Below are positions 15,223 through 24,304 of a DNA stretch of 55,435 nucleotides, piece by piece. The position numbers and the translations under genes were made by a program. Position 1 is the first letter of the stretch; each line of letters begins with the position of its first letter. The notes below the pieces were generated by a model. It saw only the letters and a program-made list of their open reading frames with translations, was not told where the DNA came from and did no database searches. This DNA comes from an uncultured Collinsella sp. (lineage in GTDB: Bacteria > Actinomycetota > Coriobacteriia > Coriobacteriales > Coriobacteriaceae): assembly GCA_947001705.1 (NCBI GenBank), contig CAMQHT010000011.1:1-55435 (forward strand). Reading direction: 5' to 3'.

Positions 15223-16397
15223 CGTATGGCCGGAAACATTACCGTGATGGCGAGGATGACGCCCACGACGGTAATCGCCCCGCCCGCGAAGCCAATCCAA
15301 GCGATACCGGGACCCGAAACCACGGCGCCACCGATTGCGGTGCCCGTGCCGATACCCAGATTGAACAGGCCCGAGAAGATCGACATGGCGACGGCCGACG
15401 AGTCTGCCGGCGTGTACTTGATGAGCTCGGCCTGAAACGCCACGTTAAAGGCCGTGGAGCAGCAGCCCCATAGCGCGCAAACAGCGAGAACGGCGACGAG
15501 CGACGGTGCAACCGGACCCATGAGCAGCAGAGCCACCGGGACGCCGGAGAGCGTAATCGCGAGAAACGGGAACCGGTGCCCATCGAACAGGCGGCCAAAC
15601 AGCCAGCTTCCGAGCAGACCAGAGCAGCCGAACGCCGTCAGCGTCATAGTGATGGCGCCCGCGTCGACGTGCGCGACCTGTGCCAGGAACGGCTCGATAT
15701 AGCTGTAACCCGCATAATAGCCGGTCGCCATAAAGACCGTGACCGCATAAAGCGCGATGAGGAACGGGTTCTTGAGCAGCTCGGGAAGTTGTTTGAGCGT
15801 AAAGCGCTCACCCACCGGCATAGCCGGGAACACCGCAGCCTGGTAGACAACCGCGACAGCCGAGAGGGCCCCGACCACGGCAAACGTCATGCGCCAGCCC
15901 ACGGCCAGGCCGATGGCGCGGCCGATCGGCAGGCCAAAGATCTGCGCGATGGACGAGCCCGTGGCGATCATGCTGATGGCGAGCGCCCCGTGGCGGGCGT
16001 CGACCAGGCGCGAGGCCATGATAGAGGCGACCGACCAGAACACGGCATGTGCGCAAGCGACCACCAGGCGCGCACAGACCAGGATGGGATATGTCGGTGC
16101 CACAGCGGACAGGAACTGACCCAGAGAAAACACGGCGAGCACGCCGAGCAGCATGCGCTTGAACTCAAAGCGCGAAGCGAACACCATAAGCGGCAACGAC
16201 AGCAGCATGACGCCCCAAGCATAGACCGAGATCATGATGCCGGCTTGGGACTCGGTAAGCGAGAACGACGCGGCAATGTCGGTCAACAGGCCAATGGGCA
16301 TGAACTCCGACGTGTTGAATACGAACGCGCAGCAGGCGAGCCCGATAAGCGGGAGCCACTGCTTGAGTGAGATGCCATCTTGCCTTGTCTGAGTCAT
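15213..16397 (-). CDS. MFS transporter, DHA1 sugar/drug efflux type
   Basis: 394-aa polytopic membrane protein with about 12 predicted hydrophobic segments, in the AraJ/SotB/NepI-like branch of the major facilitator superfamily. An N-terminal segment with FNTSEFMPIGLL is typical of sugar-efflux and nucleoside-efflux members. ATG 16397 follows GAGAGG by 8 bases; a longer upstream frame runs into a hairpin and is rejected. Its last codons and stop lie inside the palindrome at 15184-15222. The substrate is not predictable. A TATAAT (minus strand, near 16434) suggests its own promoter. Confidence 0.85.
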   Translation of the reverse strand: MTQTRQDGISLKQWLPLIGLACCAFVFNTSEFMPIGLLTDIAASFSLTESQAGIMISVYAWGVMLLSLPLMVFASRFEFKRMLLGVLAVFSLGQFLSAVAPTYPILVCARLVVACAHAVFWSVASIMASRLVDARHGALAISMIATGSSIAQIFGLPIGRAIGLAVGWRMTFAVVGALSAVAVVYQAAVFPAMPVGERFTLKQLPELLKNPFLIALYAVTVFMATGYYAGYSYIEPFLAQVAHVDAGAITMTLTAFGCSGLLGSWLFGRLFDGHRFPFLAITLSGVPVALLLMGPVAPSLVAVLAVCALWGCCSTAFNVAFQAELIKYTPADSSAVAMSIFSGLFNLGIGTGTAIGGAVVSGPGIAWIGFAGGAITVVGVILAITVMFPAIRRM

Positions 16398-16446
16398 GTA
16401 GGAAACCTCTCCGATTGTCTTGAGCGGTGGGCGATTATATAGCAAC

Positions 16447-16479
16447 GGCCCCGCATCCGTCAGCAACAGATGCGGGGCC
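16447..16479 (-). terminator. Hairpin downstream of feoAB
   Basis: Perfect 11-bp stem GGCCCCGCATC / GATGCGGGGCC about 43 bases past the feoAB stop. There is no long T-run, so termination efficiency is uncertain. Confidence 0.5.
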
Positions 16480-16521
16480 GCAATCAACTCAATACACAGG
16501 GGTTGCGCCGTCAATAAATAG

Positions 16522-18882
16522 CTAAGCCAACCCCAGCAATATGCCCGCCGAATGCACGACAAACGCCACGATCCAGGCGACCGTCACCTGAAACGCGAAC
16601 ACGGCAACGGCATAGCGCGCGCCCAGCTCGCTCTTAACGGCGCCGATTGCCGCTACGCAGGGCGGGTACAGCAGCGTAAAGACCAGGAACACGTAAGCGG
16701 TAAACGGCGAAAACATGGTCGACAGTGCCGCGGGCGACGTTGCACCCAAAAGCACCGTGAGGGTCGAGATGACACTCTCCTTGGCGATAAGTCCGGTGAC
16801 GAGCGCCGTCGATGCACGCCAGTCGCCAAAGCCGAGCGGCGCCAGCACCGGCGCGATGATGCTACCAAGGCCCGCAAGCAGACTTTGCGACTGATCGGCG
16901 ACCACATTAAAGCGGATGTCGAACGTCTGGAGGAACCAGATGACCACCGTAGCGGCAAAGATAATGGTAAAGGCCTTGGTGATGAAGTCCTTGGCCTTAT
17001 CCCATGCCAGCATCACCGTCGTCTTAACGCTCGGCAAGCGATAGTTGGGGAGCTCCATGATAAACGGCACGGGGTCGCCCTTAAATGCCGTGCGGTTGAG
17101 CACCAGAGCCGCGATGCAGCCGACCACAATGCCGATCAGATAGAGCGAGACCATGGCGGGAACCGTCGCCTGCGGGAAAAACGCCCCGCACAGAAGGCCG
17201 TAGACCGGCAGCTTGGCCGAACAGCTCATGAACGGTGTGAGCATAACGGTCATCTTGCGGTCGTGCTCGGACGGGAGTGTGCGGGTCGACATGATGGCCG
17301 GCACGGTACAGCCAAAACCGACGAGCATGGGCACAAAGCTGCGGCCCGACAGACCAAAGCGGCGCAATACCTTATCCATGACAAAGGCCACGCGCGCCAT
17401 GTAGCCCGAGTCTTCCAGAATGGAGAGGAACAAGAAAAGTACGACGATGATCGGCAGAAAGGTCAACACGCTGCCCACGCCCGTGAGCACGCCGTCGACA
17501 GCTAGCGAGCGCACTACGTCATTGGTGCCGAACGCCTTGAGACCCGCATCAGCCGATGCGATGACGGCAGCGATGCCGTCCTCCATGAGGCCCTGCAACG
17601 CCGCGCCGATCACGCCAAACGTCAGCCAAAATACGAGGCCCATGATCACCAGGAACGCCGGAATGGCCGTGTAGCGACCCGTCAGGATGCGGTCGATCTT
17701 GACGGAGCGCACGTGCTCGCGGCTCTCGTGCGGCTTGACAACACAACGCCCGCACATGTCGCCGATAAAGGTAAAGCGCATGTCGGCCAGTGCGGACAGG
17801 CGGTCGGTGCCGGCTTCGCCCTCCATCTGGGTAATGATGTGCTCGATGGCGTCGAGCTCGTTACGGTCCAGATGAAGTGCCTCGGTCACCAGCTCATCGC
17901 TCTCAACCAACTTGGTCGCCGCAAAGCGCACCGGGATGTGGGCCGTCGCGGCATGGTCCTCGATAAGGTTGGCGATGCCGTGAATGCAGCGATGCAGCGC
18001 GCCGCCGTCTGGACCATCGGGCGCGCAGAAGTCCAGGCGACCGGGGCGCTCGCGGAACCGCGCCACGTGCAGAGCATGTTCCACCAGCTCGCCGATACCC
18101 TCGTTGCGGGCAGCGCTAATGGGGACAACGGGCACGCCCAACAGGCTCTCGAGCAGGTTGACGTCCACGGCGCCGCCGTTGGCCGTCACCTCGTCCATCA
18201 TGTTGAGCGCGATAACCATAGGGCGATCGAGCTCCATAAGCTGCAGCGTCAGGTACAGGTTACGCTCGATGTTGGTGGCGTCGATGATATCGATGATGGC
18301 GTCGGGGTGCTCATCCAGGATAAACTGGCGGCTTACGATCTCCTCGCCCGTGTACGGCGACAGAGAGTAAATGCCGGGCAGGTCGGTAACGCTTGCCTCG
18401 GGGTGGTTGCGGATGGCGCCATCTTTGCGGTCGACCGTCACGCCAGGAAAGTTACCGACATGCTGGTTGGAGCCCGTCAGCTGGTTGAACAGCGTGGTCT
18501 TGCCGCAGTTTTGGTTGCCGGCGAGGGCGAAATGCAGCGGCGCACCCTCGGGCACGGCCGTCTTGGCCGCGCGGGGCGAATACGTGCCCTCGCCCAGTGC
18601 CGGGTGCTCCGTCGTGCCGATTGCGGCGTTAGCGCGCGGACCCGTATCGGTGTCGTGGATACCCACGAGCTCGATGCGAGCGGCATCGTCCTTGCGCAGC
18701 GTCAACTCGTAGCCACGCAGGCGAATCTCGAGTGGATCGCCCATAGGGGCGTACTTCATCATGGTGACTTCGGTGCCCGGTGTTAGGCCCATGTCCAAAA
18801 TATGCTGTCGGAGTGCCTGATCGTCCGATGCCACCGATGCGACAACGGCGTCCTTTCCAATCTCGAGCGTATCGAGCTTCAC
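16522..18882 (-). CDS. feoB: FeoA-FeoB fusion ferrous iron transporter
   Basis: Inner-membrane Fe2+ importer, 786 aa. Residues 1-75 are a FeoA SH3-like domain. The FeoB G-domain follows with G1 GNQNCGKT (122-129), G3 DLPG (167-170) and G4 NMMD, then the guanine-dissociation-inhibitor-like helical region and the membrane domain with two Gate motifs near CTVPAIMSTRT and the CSAKLPVYGLL segment. Start GTG 18882 has AAAGGA 7 bases upstream. FeoA-FeoB fusions are known in several anaerobe groups. The leader contains two GGCTAACC repeats that could be iron-regulator half-sites. Confidence 0.96.
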   Translation of the reverse strand: MKLDTLEIGKDAVVASVASDDQALRQHILDMGLTPGTEVTMMKYAPMGDPLEIRLRGYELTLRKDDAARIELVGIHDTDTGPRANAAIGTTEHPALGEGTYSPRAAKTAVPEGAPLHFALAGNQNCGKTTLFNQLTGSNQHVGNFPGVTVDRKDGAIRNHPEASVTDLPGIYSLSPYTGEEIVSRQFILDEHPDAIIDIIDATNIERNLYLTLQLMELDRPMVIALNMMDEVTANGGAVDVNLLESLLGVPVVPISAARNEGIGELVEHALHVARFRERPGRLDFCAPDGPDGGALHRCIHGIANLIEDHAATAHIPVRFAATKLVESDELVTEALHLDRNELDAIEHIITQMEGEAGTDRLSALADMRFTFIGDMCGRCVVKPHESREHVRSVKIDRILTGRYTAIPAFLVIMGLVFWLTFGVIGAALQGLMEDGIAAVIASADAGLKAFGTNDVVRSLAVDGVLTGVGSVLTFLPIIVVLFLFLSILEDSGYMARVAFVMDKVLRRFGLSGRSFVPMLVGFGCTVPAIMSTRTLPSEHDRKMTVMLTPFMSCSAKLPVYGLLCGAFFPQATVPAMVSLYLIGIVVGCIAALVLNRTAFKGDPVPFIMELPNYRLPSVKTTVMLAWDKAKDFITKAFTIIFAATVVIWFLQTFDIRFNVVADQSQSLLAGLGSIIAPVLAPLGFGDWRASTALVTGLIAKESVISTLTVLLGATSPAALSTMFSPFTAYVFLVFTLLYPPCVAAIGAVKSELGARYAVAVFAFQVTVAWIVAFVVHSAGILLGLA

Positions 18883-18905
18883 GCGCTCATCCTTTCGTTA
18901 GACGC

Positions 18906-18930
18906 GGCTAACCGTTTACCGGGGCTAACC
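18906..18930. promoter_or_regulatory. Possible DtxR/IdeR-type half-sites before feoAB
   Basis: GGCTAACC occurs twice (18906-18913 and 18923-18930), 17 bases apart. On the minus strand this reads GGTTAGCC, matching half of the DtxR box TTAGGTTAGCCTAACC. Neither site is a complete palindrome. The context (iron uptake) is what makes it plausible. Confidence 0.35.
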
Positions 18931-19003
18931 AACTCGTAACGCCAAATGATAGCGCTCTGAACTATTTTATAAAGTCAAATACCGATGTTTACCTGCGCAA
19001 ACT

Positions 19004-19324
19004 TTATGCCGTGCGCCCCGAAAGCTCTTTGCGCATACCGCTCAGCGAGATCGAAACGGAACCCGACCGCGCGGTAGCGGTGAGTCGATCACCCTCGACC
19101 GACCCCGTGCATGTAAAGGGCACCTTGCCCATCAAGACGTGGGAGATAGTACCCGAGAGCTCAAAGAAATCGCACTCAGCGCGGGCACCCGAGAGAGCGA
19201 TATTGAGACCCCTGACGTTTAGCACTGCCCTGAACGCGCCGTTCACCCCATGCGAAAACGTCACCTCGCCGCGTCTACTCCCCACCGGCGTCTGGGCCGA
19301 AACCACATACGTACCCTCAAGCAT
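19004..19324 (-). CDS. Small conserved beta-rich protein of unknown function
   Basis: 106 aa, soluble, no signal peptide. The alternating pattern (GTYVVSAQTPVGSRRGEVTF ... LSGTISHVLMGKVPFTCTG ... GDRLTATARSGSVSISLSG) resembles a small lipocalin-like barrel seen in Firmicutes and Coriobacteriia proteins of unknown role, in which TPMG-like turns recur. Start ATG 19324 follows GAGGAGG closely; an upstream ATG at 19360 has no ribosome-binding site. It precedes feoAB on the same strand with 121 bases between, so a link to iron is possible but unsupported. Confidence 0.6.
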   Translation of the reverse strand: MLEGTYVVSAQTPVGSRRGEVTFSHGVNGAFRAVLNVRGLNIALSGARAECDFFELSGTISHVLMGKVPFTCTGSVEGDRLTATARSGSVSISLSGMRKELSGRTA

Positions 19325-19431
19325 GGCTCCTCCTCTAAGCAGACTTTTTGAAATGGCCATCTAGTCTACTTTGCTGCGAGACGGCTTGCCCAGAAACCGT
19401 GAACACGCAACGACGTTCAATCAACAGATTG

Positions 19432-19479
19432 GTGCAAGGGGGACAAGCGTGCAAGGGGGACAGGTTACATTTGGCACCA
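19432..19479. repeat. GGGACAG-family element with tandem unit
   Basis: GTGCAAGGGGGACA occurs at 19432-19445 and 19449-19462, followed by GGTTACATTTGGCACC, whose end pairs with GGTGC at the left. The layout (unit, unit, then GGTTTATTTTGGC-like arm) is the same as at 30528-30583 although the arms differ. Confidence 0.75.
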
Positions 19480-19566
19480 TTTGCGCCAACGGACGGGATG
19501 CGGAGCGACGACCGTGCAGGTGGATTCCGGATCGTCGCTTCCTCCGTCCCCCAGCGAATCAAAACA

Positions 19567-19632
19567 AGTTGCGGTGGAATAGTTCCCGCTTGATGCTTTA
19601 ACCAGTAAAACAGGAACTATTCCACCGCAACT
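19567..19632. repeat. AACTATTC-family palindrome
   Basis: Perfect 20-bp arms AGTTGCGGTGGAATAGTTCC (19567-19586) and complement (19613-19632), with a 26-base loop. The left arm resembles sequence beside the palindrome at 55227 (AAGCTGCGGTGGAAT). Confidence 0.92.
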
Positions 19633-19672
19633 GCAAAAGCCCGCGCTGGCAACAAATGTCACCTGCGCAGGC
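19633..19672 (-). terminator. Probable terminator downstream of the antiporter locus
   Basis: On the minus strand GCCTGCGC ... GCGCGGGC is followed by TTTTGC, about 115 bases beyond the antiporter stop. The stem has one mismatch, so the call is moderate. Confidence 0.5.
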
Positions 19673-19787
19673 TTGGTGGGCGCTCACAAAGGCACGTTAC
19701 AGAGGCCCACGTCAGTTAAGGATTACCGAACGGCACCGGCACGCGACGCCTCCGTCGGCTTACCAAGCGATGAAGCTTGCCGCAGTC

Positions 19788-21251
19788 TTAGACTATCGGC
19801 GCAATGCCGGCAAAGTGCAGATACAGCGAGATGACCGCCACGACAATGACCACCGCTGCGATCAGCTTGTCGTGCAGGTGCGGAAGTACCGGCTTACCGC
19901 GACCTCGCTCGCCCAGCATATAAACGGGAATGGCCGGAGCAAAAAGGATCGTCGTGATCATGACGCCCTGGAGGCCCGTCGACCACACAAGGAACAATGT
20001 GTAAATGAAGCCGAGCGTGCCGAAGAATCGCGCCTTGCCGACGCTTGGCGCATGCGGTCCGTCCAGATGCTCCTTCTTCCAACCAATCACCATGTAATAG
20101 GCAGCCGAGCAGACATACGGAACCAGAATCGTGTTGACTGCGCAGCTATAGAAGAACTGGTAGGTGCTCGCCGCCACATACGACACGATCAAGAAGAGCT
20201 GCGTAATGCCGGAGCTCACGAGAACCGTTACCACCGGGGCGTCGTGCTTGTTCGTCTTGGCAAACGCCAGAGGGAAGGATCCCTGGCGCGCCGCCTCGAA
20301 CGGCGTCTCGGACGCAATGATGACATAGCCCAGCAGCGCGCCGACCAGCGAAAGGATAACGCCAAGGTTTACGATGGCAGCACCAACCGGACCGATTGCG
20401 CACTCGAGAATTCCCGCCATGGAGGGCGTTGCAAGCTATGCCATCTCCTCGCGCGGCATAATGCCGAGCGACAGCATCGAGATGATCAGATACAGCGTGA
20501 ATACAGCCGCAAATCCGAGCGCCGTCGAGCGGCCGACGTCACGCACGTACTTAGCACGGCCCGAGATAACGACAGCGCCCTCGATGCCCGTGAAGACCCA
20601 GACAAGGGCAATCATGGTCGAGACAACCTGCTCGCCAAAGCCAGGACCAGCCGGCTCTCCCCAGAAGTTGTCCATAAAGATATCGACGTTGAACTTACCC
20701 AGGAGCACGATACTCAGCACAAAGAGCCCCAACGGCACCAGCTTCGCCAACGTGACGATTGTGTTAATGCCCGCAGCCTCCTTAACGCCACGAAGCACAA
20801 GGGCGGTAAGGAACCACAAAAACACGCTGGCGCAGACGATAGAAAGCAGGTTGTTACCCGCGCCAAACGCGGGGAAGAAATAGCCCAGCGCGCTAAACAG
20901 CAAGAGCGCAAAGCTCACGTTGGAAAGACATGCGCTGATCCAGTAGCCCCAAGCGGAGTTGAATCCAATGTAATCGCCAAAACCGGCCGCAGCGTATGCA
21001 TAGATGCCGCCGGTCAGGTCGGGACGGGCCTGAGACAAACCGTTGAACACCATCATCAGCGCAAAGACGCCAATAAAGCAAATTCCCCACGAGACGATAA
21101 CCGCACCGGTATTTGCCCCGCCTGCTGCCATATCGCCGGCAAGCGAAAAGATGCCGCCACAAATACTGGCGGTAATAACCATCATGGTCAGACGAAAGAG
21201 ATCGAGGCCATTAGGGTCGATAATCTCTTCATTTTGAGCTTTAGAGGCCAT
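19788..21251 (-). pseudogene. ArcD-like APC amino-acid antiporter interrupted by one in-frame amber codon
   Basis: APC-superfamily basic amino acid antiporter (arginine/ornithine type). The first part has 271 codons (21251-20436) with the N-terminal GGIFSLAGDMAAGGANTGA segment and ends at REEMA. A TAG at 20438-20436 follows, and the same frame continues LATPSMAGILECAIGPVG to 19788 with the remaining membrane helices. Removing that one stop gives 487 residues, the normal family length, with no frameshift. CAG to TAG is the simplest explanation, giving a truncated protein; read-through or a strain-specific or sequencing error cannot be excluded. It lies downstream of ddaH on the same strand. 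Confidence 0.85.
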
Positions 21252-21288
21252 TGTATGTGCACCCCCTTCATCATGTGATCGAACGAAA

Positions 21289-21325
21289 GATGGCCCGGAC
21301 GTCCCGAATCGGGTGCCGGGCCATC
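21289..21325 (-). terminator. Hairpin between ddaH and the antiporter
   Basis: GATGGCCCGG / CCGGGCCATC 10-bp stem, with TTTCGTTCG following on the minus strand. It would reduce or terminate transcription from ddaH into the antiporter. Confidence 0.65.
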
Positions 21326-21360
21326 GGTCAAGCGATCATCAGACTGTTACAGCTATCGCG

Positions 21361-22137
21361 TTAGAAGCGCAGCGACAGGCAAGAAAGGCCGCCGTCGACC
21401 TTGCGATACTCGGAGGTGTCAACGACGAGTGTCTTGTAGCCCAGATCCTGCACGGCCTTGAGCACAGTCGGATAGCCCTCGGCAACGATGACCGTACCGT
21501 TGACCCAGATGCAGTTTGCGCCGTACGCCTCGTCCTCGGGCACGACGATCTTGTTGTACTGGGCAAAGTCGGGCTTATCGATGAACTCACCAGAGACGAG
21601 CATGTTGTTGTCCTCGATGTAGTTGACGCCCGTCTTGAGGTGCAGGACCTCCTCCAGCGGAACCTCAGAACCCTCGAGGCCCCAGCCCTCGAGAATCTCG
21701 CAGAACTGGCGAATGCCCTCTTCGTTGGTACGAGCGGAGCGACCGACGTAGAAATGGTCACCGACCATCATGACGTCGCCGCCGTCAAGCGTGCCCGGAG
21801 AAACGATGTGCTTGACATGCTCGTCGTCAAAGAAGCGACGGACGGCCGGCTCAATCTCGTCCTTCTCGCCGTTGCGGCTATCGGCGCCGGGGTTGGTAAT
21901 GATGGCGCCGCAGCGAGTGATAACGGCCGGATCTTCGACGAAGCAGCTGTCGGGATACTGCTCGAGTGCCGGCAGCACCGACACGTCAACGCCGCACTGC
22001 TCGAGTGCGTGCTCGTAATCGTAATGCTCCTCGATAGCGCGCTCGTAGATGGGCTGGCCAAGCTCGGGAGCGCTCGTGATGCCATTGCTCAGGGACTTGC
22101 CGGGACGACGGATGATGACGTGGCTGAACTTGGTCAT
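21361..22137 (-). CDS. ddaH: N(G),N(G)-dimethylarginine dimethylaminohydrolase
   Basis: Guanidine-modifying enzyme that hydrolyses methylated arginine to citrulline and methylamines, in the cytosol. The 258-aa length fits DDAH, not the roughly 400-aa arginine deiminases. Visible residues are FVEDP (67-71), D118 in TLDGGDV, H166 in HLKTGVNY, and nucleophile C253 in DGGLSCLS, matching the His-162/Cys-249 arrangement of the Pseudomonas enzyme. ATG 22137 is the natural start. It is divergent from a GntR/FCD regulator across an ATTGTATACAAT palindrome and upstream of an ArcD-like antiporter, suggesting uptake-plus-hydrolysis of a methylated arginine. The true substrate is not proven. Confidence 0.85.
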   Translation of the reverse strand: MTKFSHVIIRRPGKSLSNGITSAPELGQPIYERAIEEHYDYEHALEQCGVDVSVLPALEQYPDSCFVEDPAVITRCGAIITNPGADSRNGEKDEIEPAVRRFFDDEHVKHIVSPGTLDGGDVMMVGDHFYVGRSARTNEEGIRQFCEILEGWGLEGSEVPLEEVLHLKTGVNYIEDNNMLVSGEFIDKPDFAQYNKIVVPEDEAYGANCIWVNGTVIVAEGYPTVLKAVQDLGYKTLVVDTSEYRKVDGGLSCLSLRF

Positions 22138-22233
22138 GATGATCCTCCTTGGATCTCATAGTACTGAGCGGACTTCCTTGCGTCCGCCTTCCTTCCGATG
22201 GCTTTATCTTAGGGTGTCTTTGCTGTTTTGTAT

Positions 22234-22245
22234 ATTGTATACAAT
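22234..22245. promoter_or_regulatory. GntR/FCD-type operator between ddaH and gntR
   Basis: ATTGTATACAAT is a perfect 12-bp palindrome of the TTGTATACAA type used by many GntR regulators. It lies about 100 bases from ddaH and overlaps a TATACA-N17-TAAGAT candidate promoter for ddaH on the minus strand. Confidence 0.6.
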
Positions 22246-22391
22246 CCCGAACGGTAGATAATCCTCGGTAAGCGTATTCCTGCTTATCGGCGCAAAGTAG
22301 CACGATTTAGCTGGTCGTTCTATAATTCGACTGAGCTATTCAAGCGAAACGTATTTAATTTTAGAAATATACCGTTAAGGAACACAAGCTC

Positions 22392-23042
22392 ATGGAAACG
22401 CTCAGAAGGCCCCTGAAGGACCACGTATACGACTATATTTCGAGCCGTATTGACGCCGGCGAGTTGTCCGCCGGCGACCGGCTGAGCGAGCAAGCGATCT
22501 GCGATGCCATGGGCGTGTCGCGCACGCCGGTCCGCGAGGCGCTCATCCAGCTGGCAAGCGATGGCTACCTGGACAATCTCCCCCGCCGCGGATTCCGCGT
22601 CCGTGGGTTCGATCAGCAAAACGCCGTTGAAGTCTTTGAGATTATGGGGCCGCTCGACGGGCAGGCCGCATATCTCGCCTGTCCGAATCTAACTGACGAC
22701 GATATTACGCAGCTGAAATTTCTCGTCGGCTCCATGGACCTCGCGATCCAAGGCGGTCTCATCCGTAAGTATGACGACATTCAGCGAGACTTTCACCTTA
22801 CGTACTTCAACCGCTGTGGCAACGACCGTCTGCGCGATATGATCTCGCAGCTCGAGCGTTGCTTTATCAAGCGCGATTACGAGACTGTTGACCAGGAGAC
22901 GGCGTGTAAGCTGCTCAATAAAGCCAACAACGAACATGCTCATATTCTTGAGTTGTTCGAAGCACGAGATGCGACGGGCGTGCGCGACTACGTTCGCGAT
23001 GTCCATTGGAACACGGAAAACGCCCAGTTCACCGTCTGGTAG
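22392..23042 (+). CDS. GntR family transcriptional regulator, FCD domain
   Basis: 216 aa. Residues 1-70 are the winged helix (LSEQAICDAMGVSRTPVREALIQLASDGYL). The rest is an FCD ligand-binding domain with D...H (IQRDFHLTYF), H...H (NNEHAHILELF) and VHWN supplying the usual metal/ligand contacts. ATG follows AAGGA by about 10 bases. It is divergent from ddaH, so it most likely controls the ddaH-antiporter locus in response to an arginine-derived ligand. The ligand is inferred only from the neighbours. Confidence 0.9.
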   Translation: METLRRPLKDHVYDYISSRIDAGELSAGDRLSEQAICDAMGVSRTPVREALIQLASDGYLDNLPRRGFRVRGFDQQNAVEVFEIMGPLDGQAAYLACPNLTDDDITQLKFLVGSMDLAIQGGLIRKYDDIQRDFHLTYFNRCGNDRLRDMISQLERCFIKRDYETVDQETACKLLNKANNEHAHILELFEARDATGVRDYVRDVHWNTENAQFTVW

Positions 23043-23076
23043 AAATACAACAAGGAAAGCCATCAGACGCCCATCT

Positions 23077-23146
23077 CACGAGAGTGGATAATCCCCCTTT
23101 TTTGTCGAAAAGCAGACCAAAAAATGGGAGATTATCCACTCTCGTG
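23077..23146. repeat. GTGGATAATC-family palindrome, copy 1
   Basis: Perfect 17-bp arms CACGAGAGTGGATAATC (23077-23093) and complement (23130-23146), extended by CCC/GGG after one mismatch. The 3' arm is not followed by T, so it is not a classic terminator for gntR. The TTATCCAC core recurs in the array at 39036. Confidence 0.92.
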
Positions 23147-23155
23147 CTGCGCGGT

Positions 23156-24058
23156 CTAGAAACCGTGGCGCTCCAGGAAGCGGAAGGCTAGGCGAATCCA
23201 AGGTCGGACCGCCACCTGCTTGTCCTCGTTGTCGACCGCGGTATTGGCGTTGCCGAGCGAAAGGCCGTGGCCACCCTGGTCAAAGACGTGCATCTCGCAT
23301 GCAACACCCTCCTCGGCCATGCGCTGCGCAAACGGGTAGACCTGCGCGATCGGCGCCGTCTTGTCGTCCGAAACGCCCCACACAAAGGTCGGGGGCATCT
23401 GGCGCGAAACGTGCGTGGTAGGGCAAATGTCGGTCAGGTGCTCATCGGTCGCCTCGCCGCCCGTCACCATCGACAGATAGTCGTTGAGCAAATCGCGCCC
23501 CGTCTTGCCACCCGTCTTGGGCACGCGCAGGTCGATGCGCGGGTCGCGCGTCTGCATATCGCGCACATAGGCAAGGTCGAGCAACGGATAGCCCAGCACC
23601 ACGGCGTCGGGACGAATATCCTCCGGACGAGCCCCGGCAAGGCCCGCGAAGGGTCCGGTCTTCCACTGCGTTGCCAACGAGGCGCAGATCATGCCGCCCG
23701 CCGAGAAACCCACGATGCACACGCGCTTGGGATCGACATGCCACTCGTCGGCGTTGGCGCGCACGGTAGCGACCATCTTGGCGAGGTCCGCCTGCGGATG
23801 CGGAAAGCTCACGTCGCCCGTGGCGCTCGTCACATAGTTGAGCACAAAGGCCTGGTAGCCGCGGTCCAAAAATGCAAACGCCACCGGGTCCTGCTCGTGC
23901 GGAGCGATATGCGTAAACCCGCCTCCGCCGCAGATGATCACCGCGGGGCGGCGGCCATTGGGCTTGTCGGGCAGCGGCTCGGCACCCAGATACGTAAACG
24001 TCGCCGGATAATCCTCGGTCGGCTCCTCGCCCCACAGCGCATGGTTCTCGACAATCAT
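23156..24058 (-). CDS. Alpha/beta hydrolase, esterase of the BD-FAE/acetyl-esterase type
   Basis: 300-aa cytosolic hydrolase. The nucleophile elbow GFSAGG is present, with an oxyanion-hole segment CGGGGFTHIAPHEQDP upstream. D in WGVSDDKTAP and H in DQGGHGLSLG complete the triad. ATG 24058 follows GAAGGGAG by 5 bases; an in-frame extension to 24907 is only antisense to the PTS gene and is rejected. The substrate (acetylated sugar or short-chain ester) is not determinable. It stands alone, convergent with gntR. Confidence 0.85.
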   Translation of the reverse strand: MIVENHALWGEEPTEDYPATFTYLGAEPLPDKPNGRRPAVIICGGGGFTHIAPHEQDPVAFAFLDRGYQAFVLNYVTSATGDVSFPHPQADLAKMVATVRANADEWHVDPKRVCIVGFSAGGMICASLATQWKTGPFAGLAGARPEDIRPDAVVLGYPLLDLAYVRDMQTRDPRIDLRVPKTGGKTGRDLLNDYLSMVTGGEATDEHLTDICPTTHVSRQMPPTFVWGVSDDKTAPIAQVYPFAQRMAEEGVACEMHVFDQGGHGLSLGNANTAVDNEDKQVAVRPWIRLAFRFLERHGF

Positions 24059-24244
24059 ATGTGCTCCCTTCGCGCAGATTATGCGCACTCGTTTTTCGCA
24101 CCTTAGCGTACCCCACTTGAGCCCGTGGCGCAGAAACACCCCCGCAATAAGTTGGCCTTCAACTGATATATCACAAAATCGCTGTTCAGAGGTATCGTTG
24201 GGCAGCGTAAAATAGGGACGCTGACTGTGCTGGGAAACACGTAC

Positions 24245-24254
24245 GAAACGTTTC
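24245..24254. promoter_or_regulatory. LacI-family-type operator upstream of the PTS EIIA gene
   Basis: GAAACGTTTC is a perfect 10-bp palindrome, flanked by a GGAAAC/GTTTCC pair, 50-60 bases before the EIIA start. It fits a LacI-type or cre-like site; no cognate regulator is adjacent. Confidence 0.45.
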
Positions 24255-24304
24255 CGGCAAACCACACGCGTGCAACATGCGCGCCTGATACGTTGGAGGC
24301 ATCT

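Larger units (their letters stand above)
19325..19787. other. Repeat-rich intergenic region
   Basis: No gene. It contains a tandem GTGCAAGGGGGACA repeat, a 20-bp-arm palindrome, and a probable terminator for the antiporter locus. The remainder shows no coding signal. Confidence 0.75.

Noticed and set aside
20436..20438. General reassignment of TAG to an amino acid
   Set aside because: TAG ends rpoB, rlmB, cysS, rpmG and other intact genes at the expected lengths, so it functions as a stop here.
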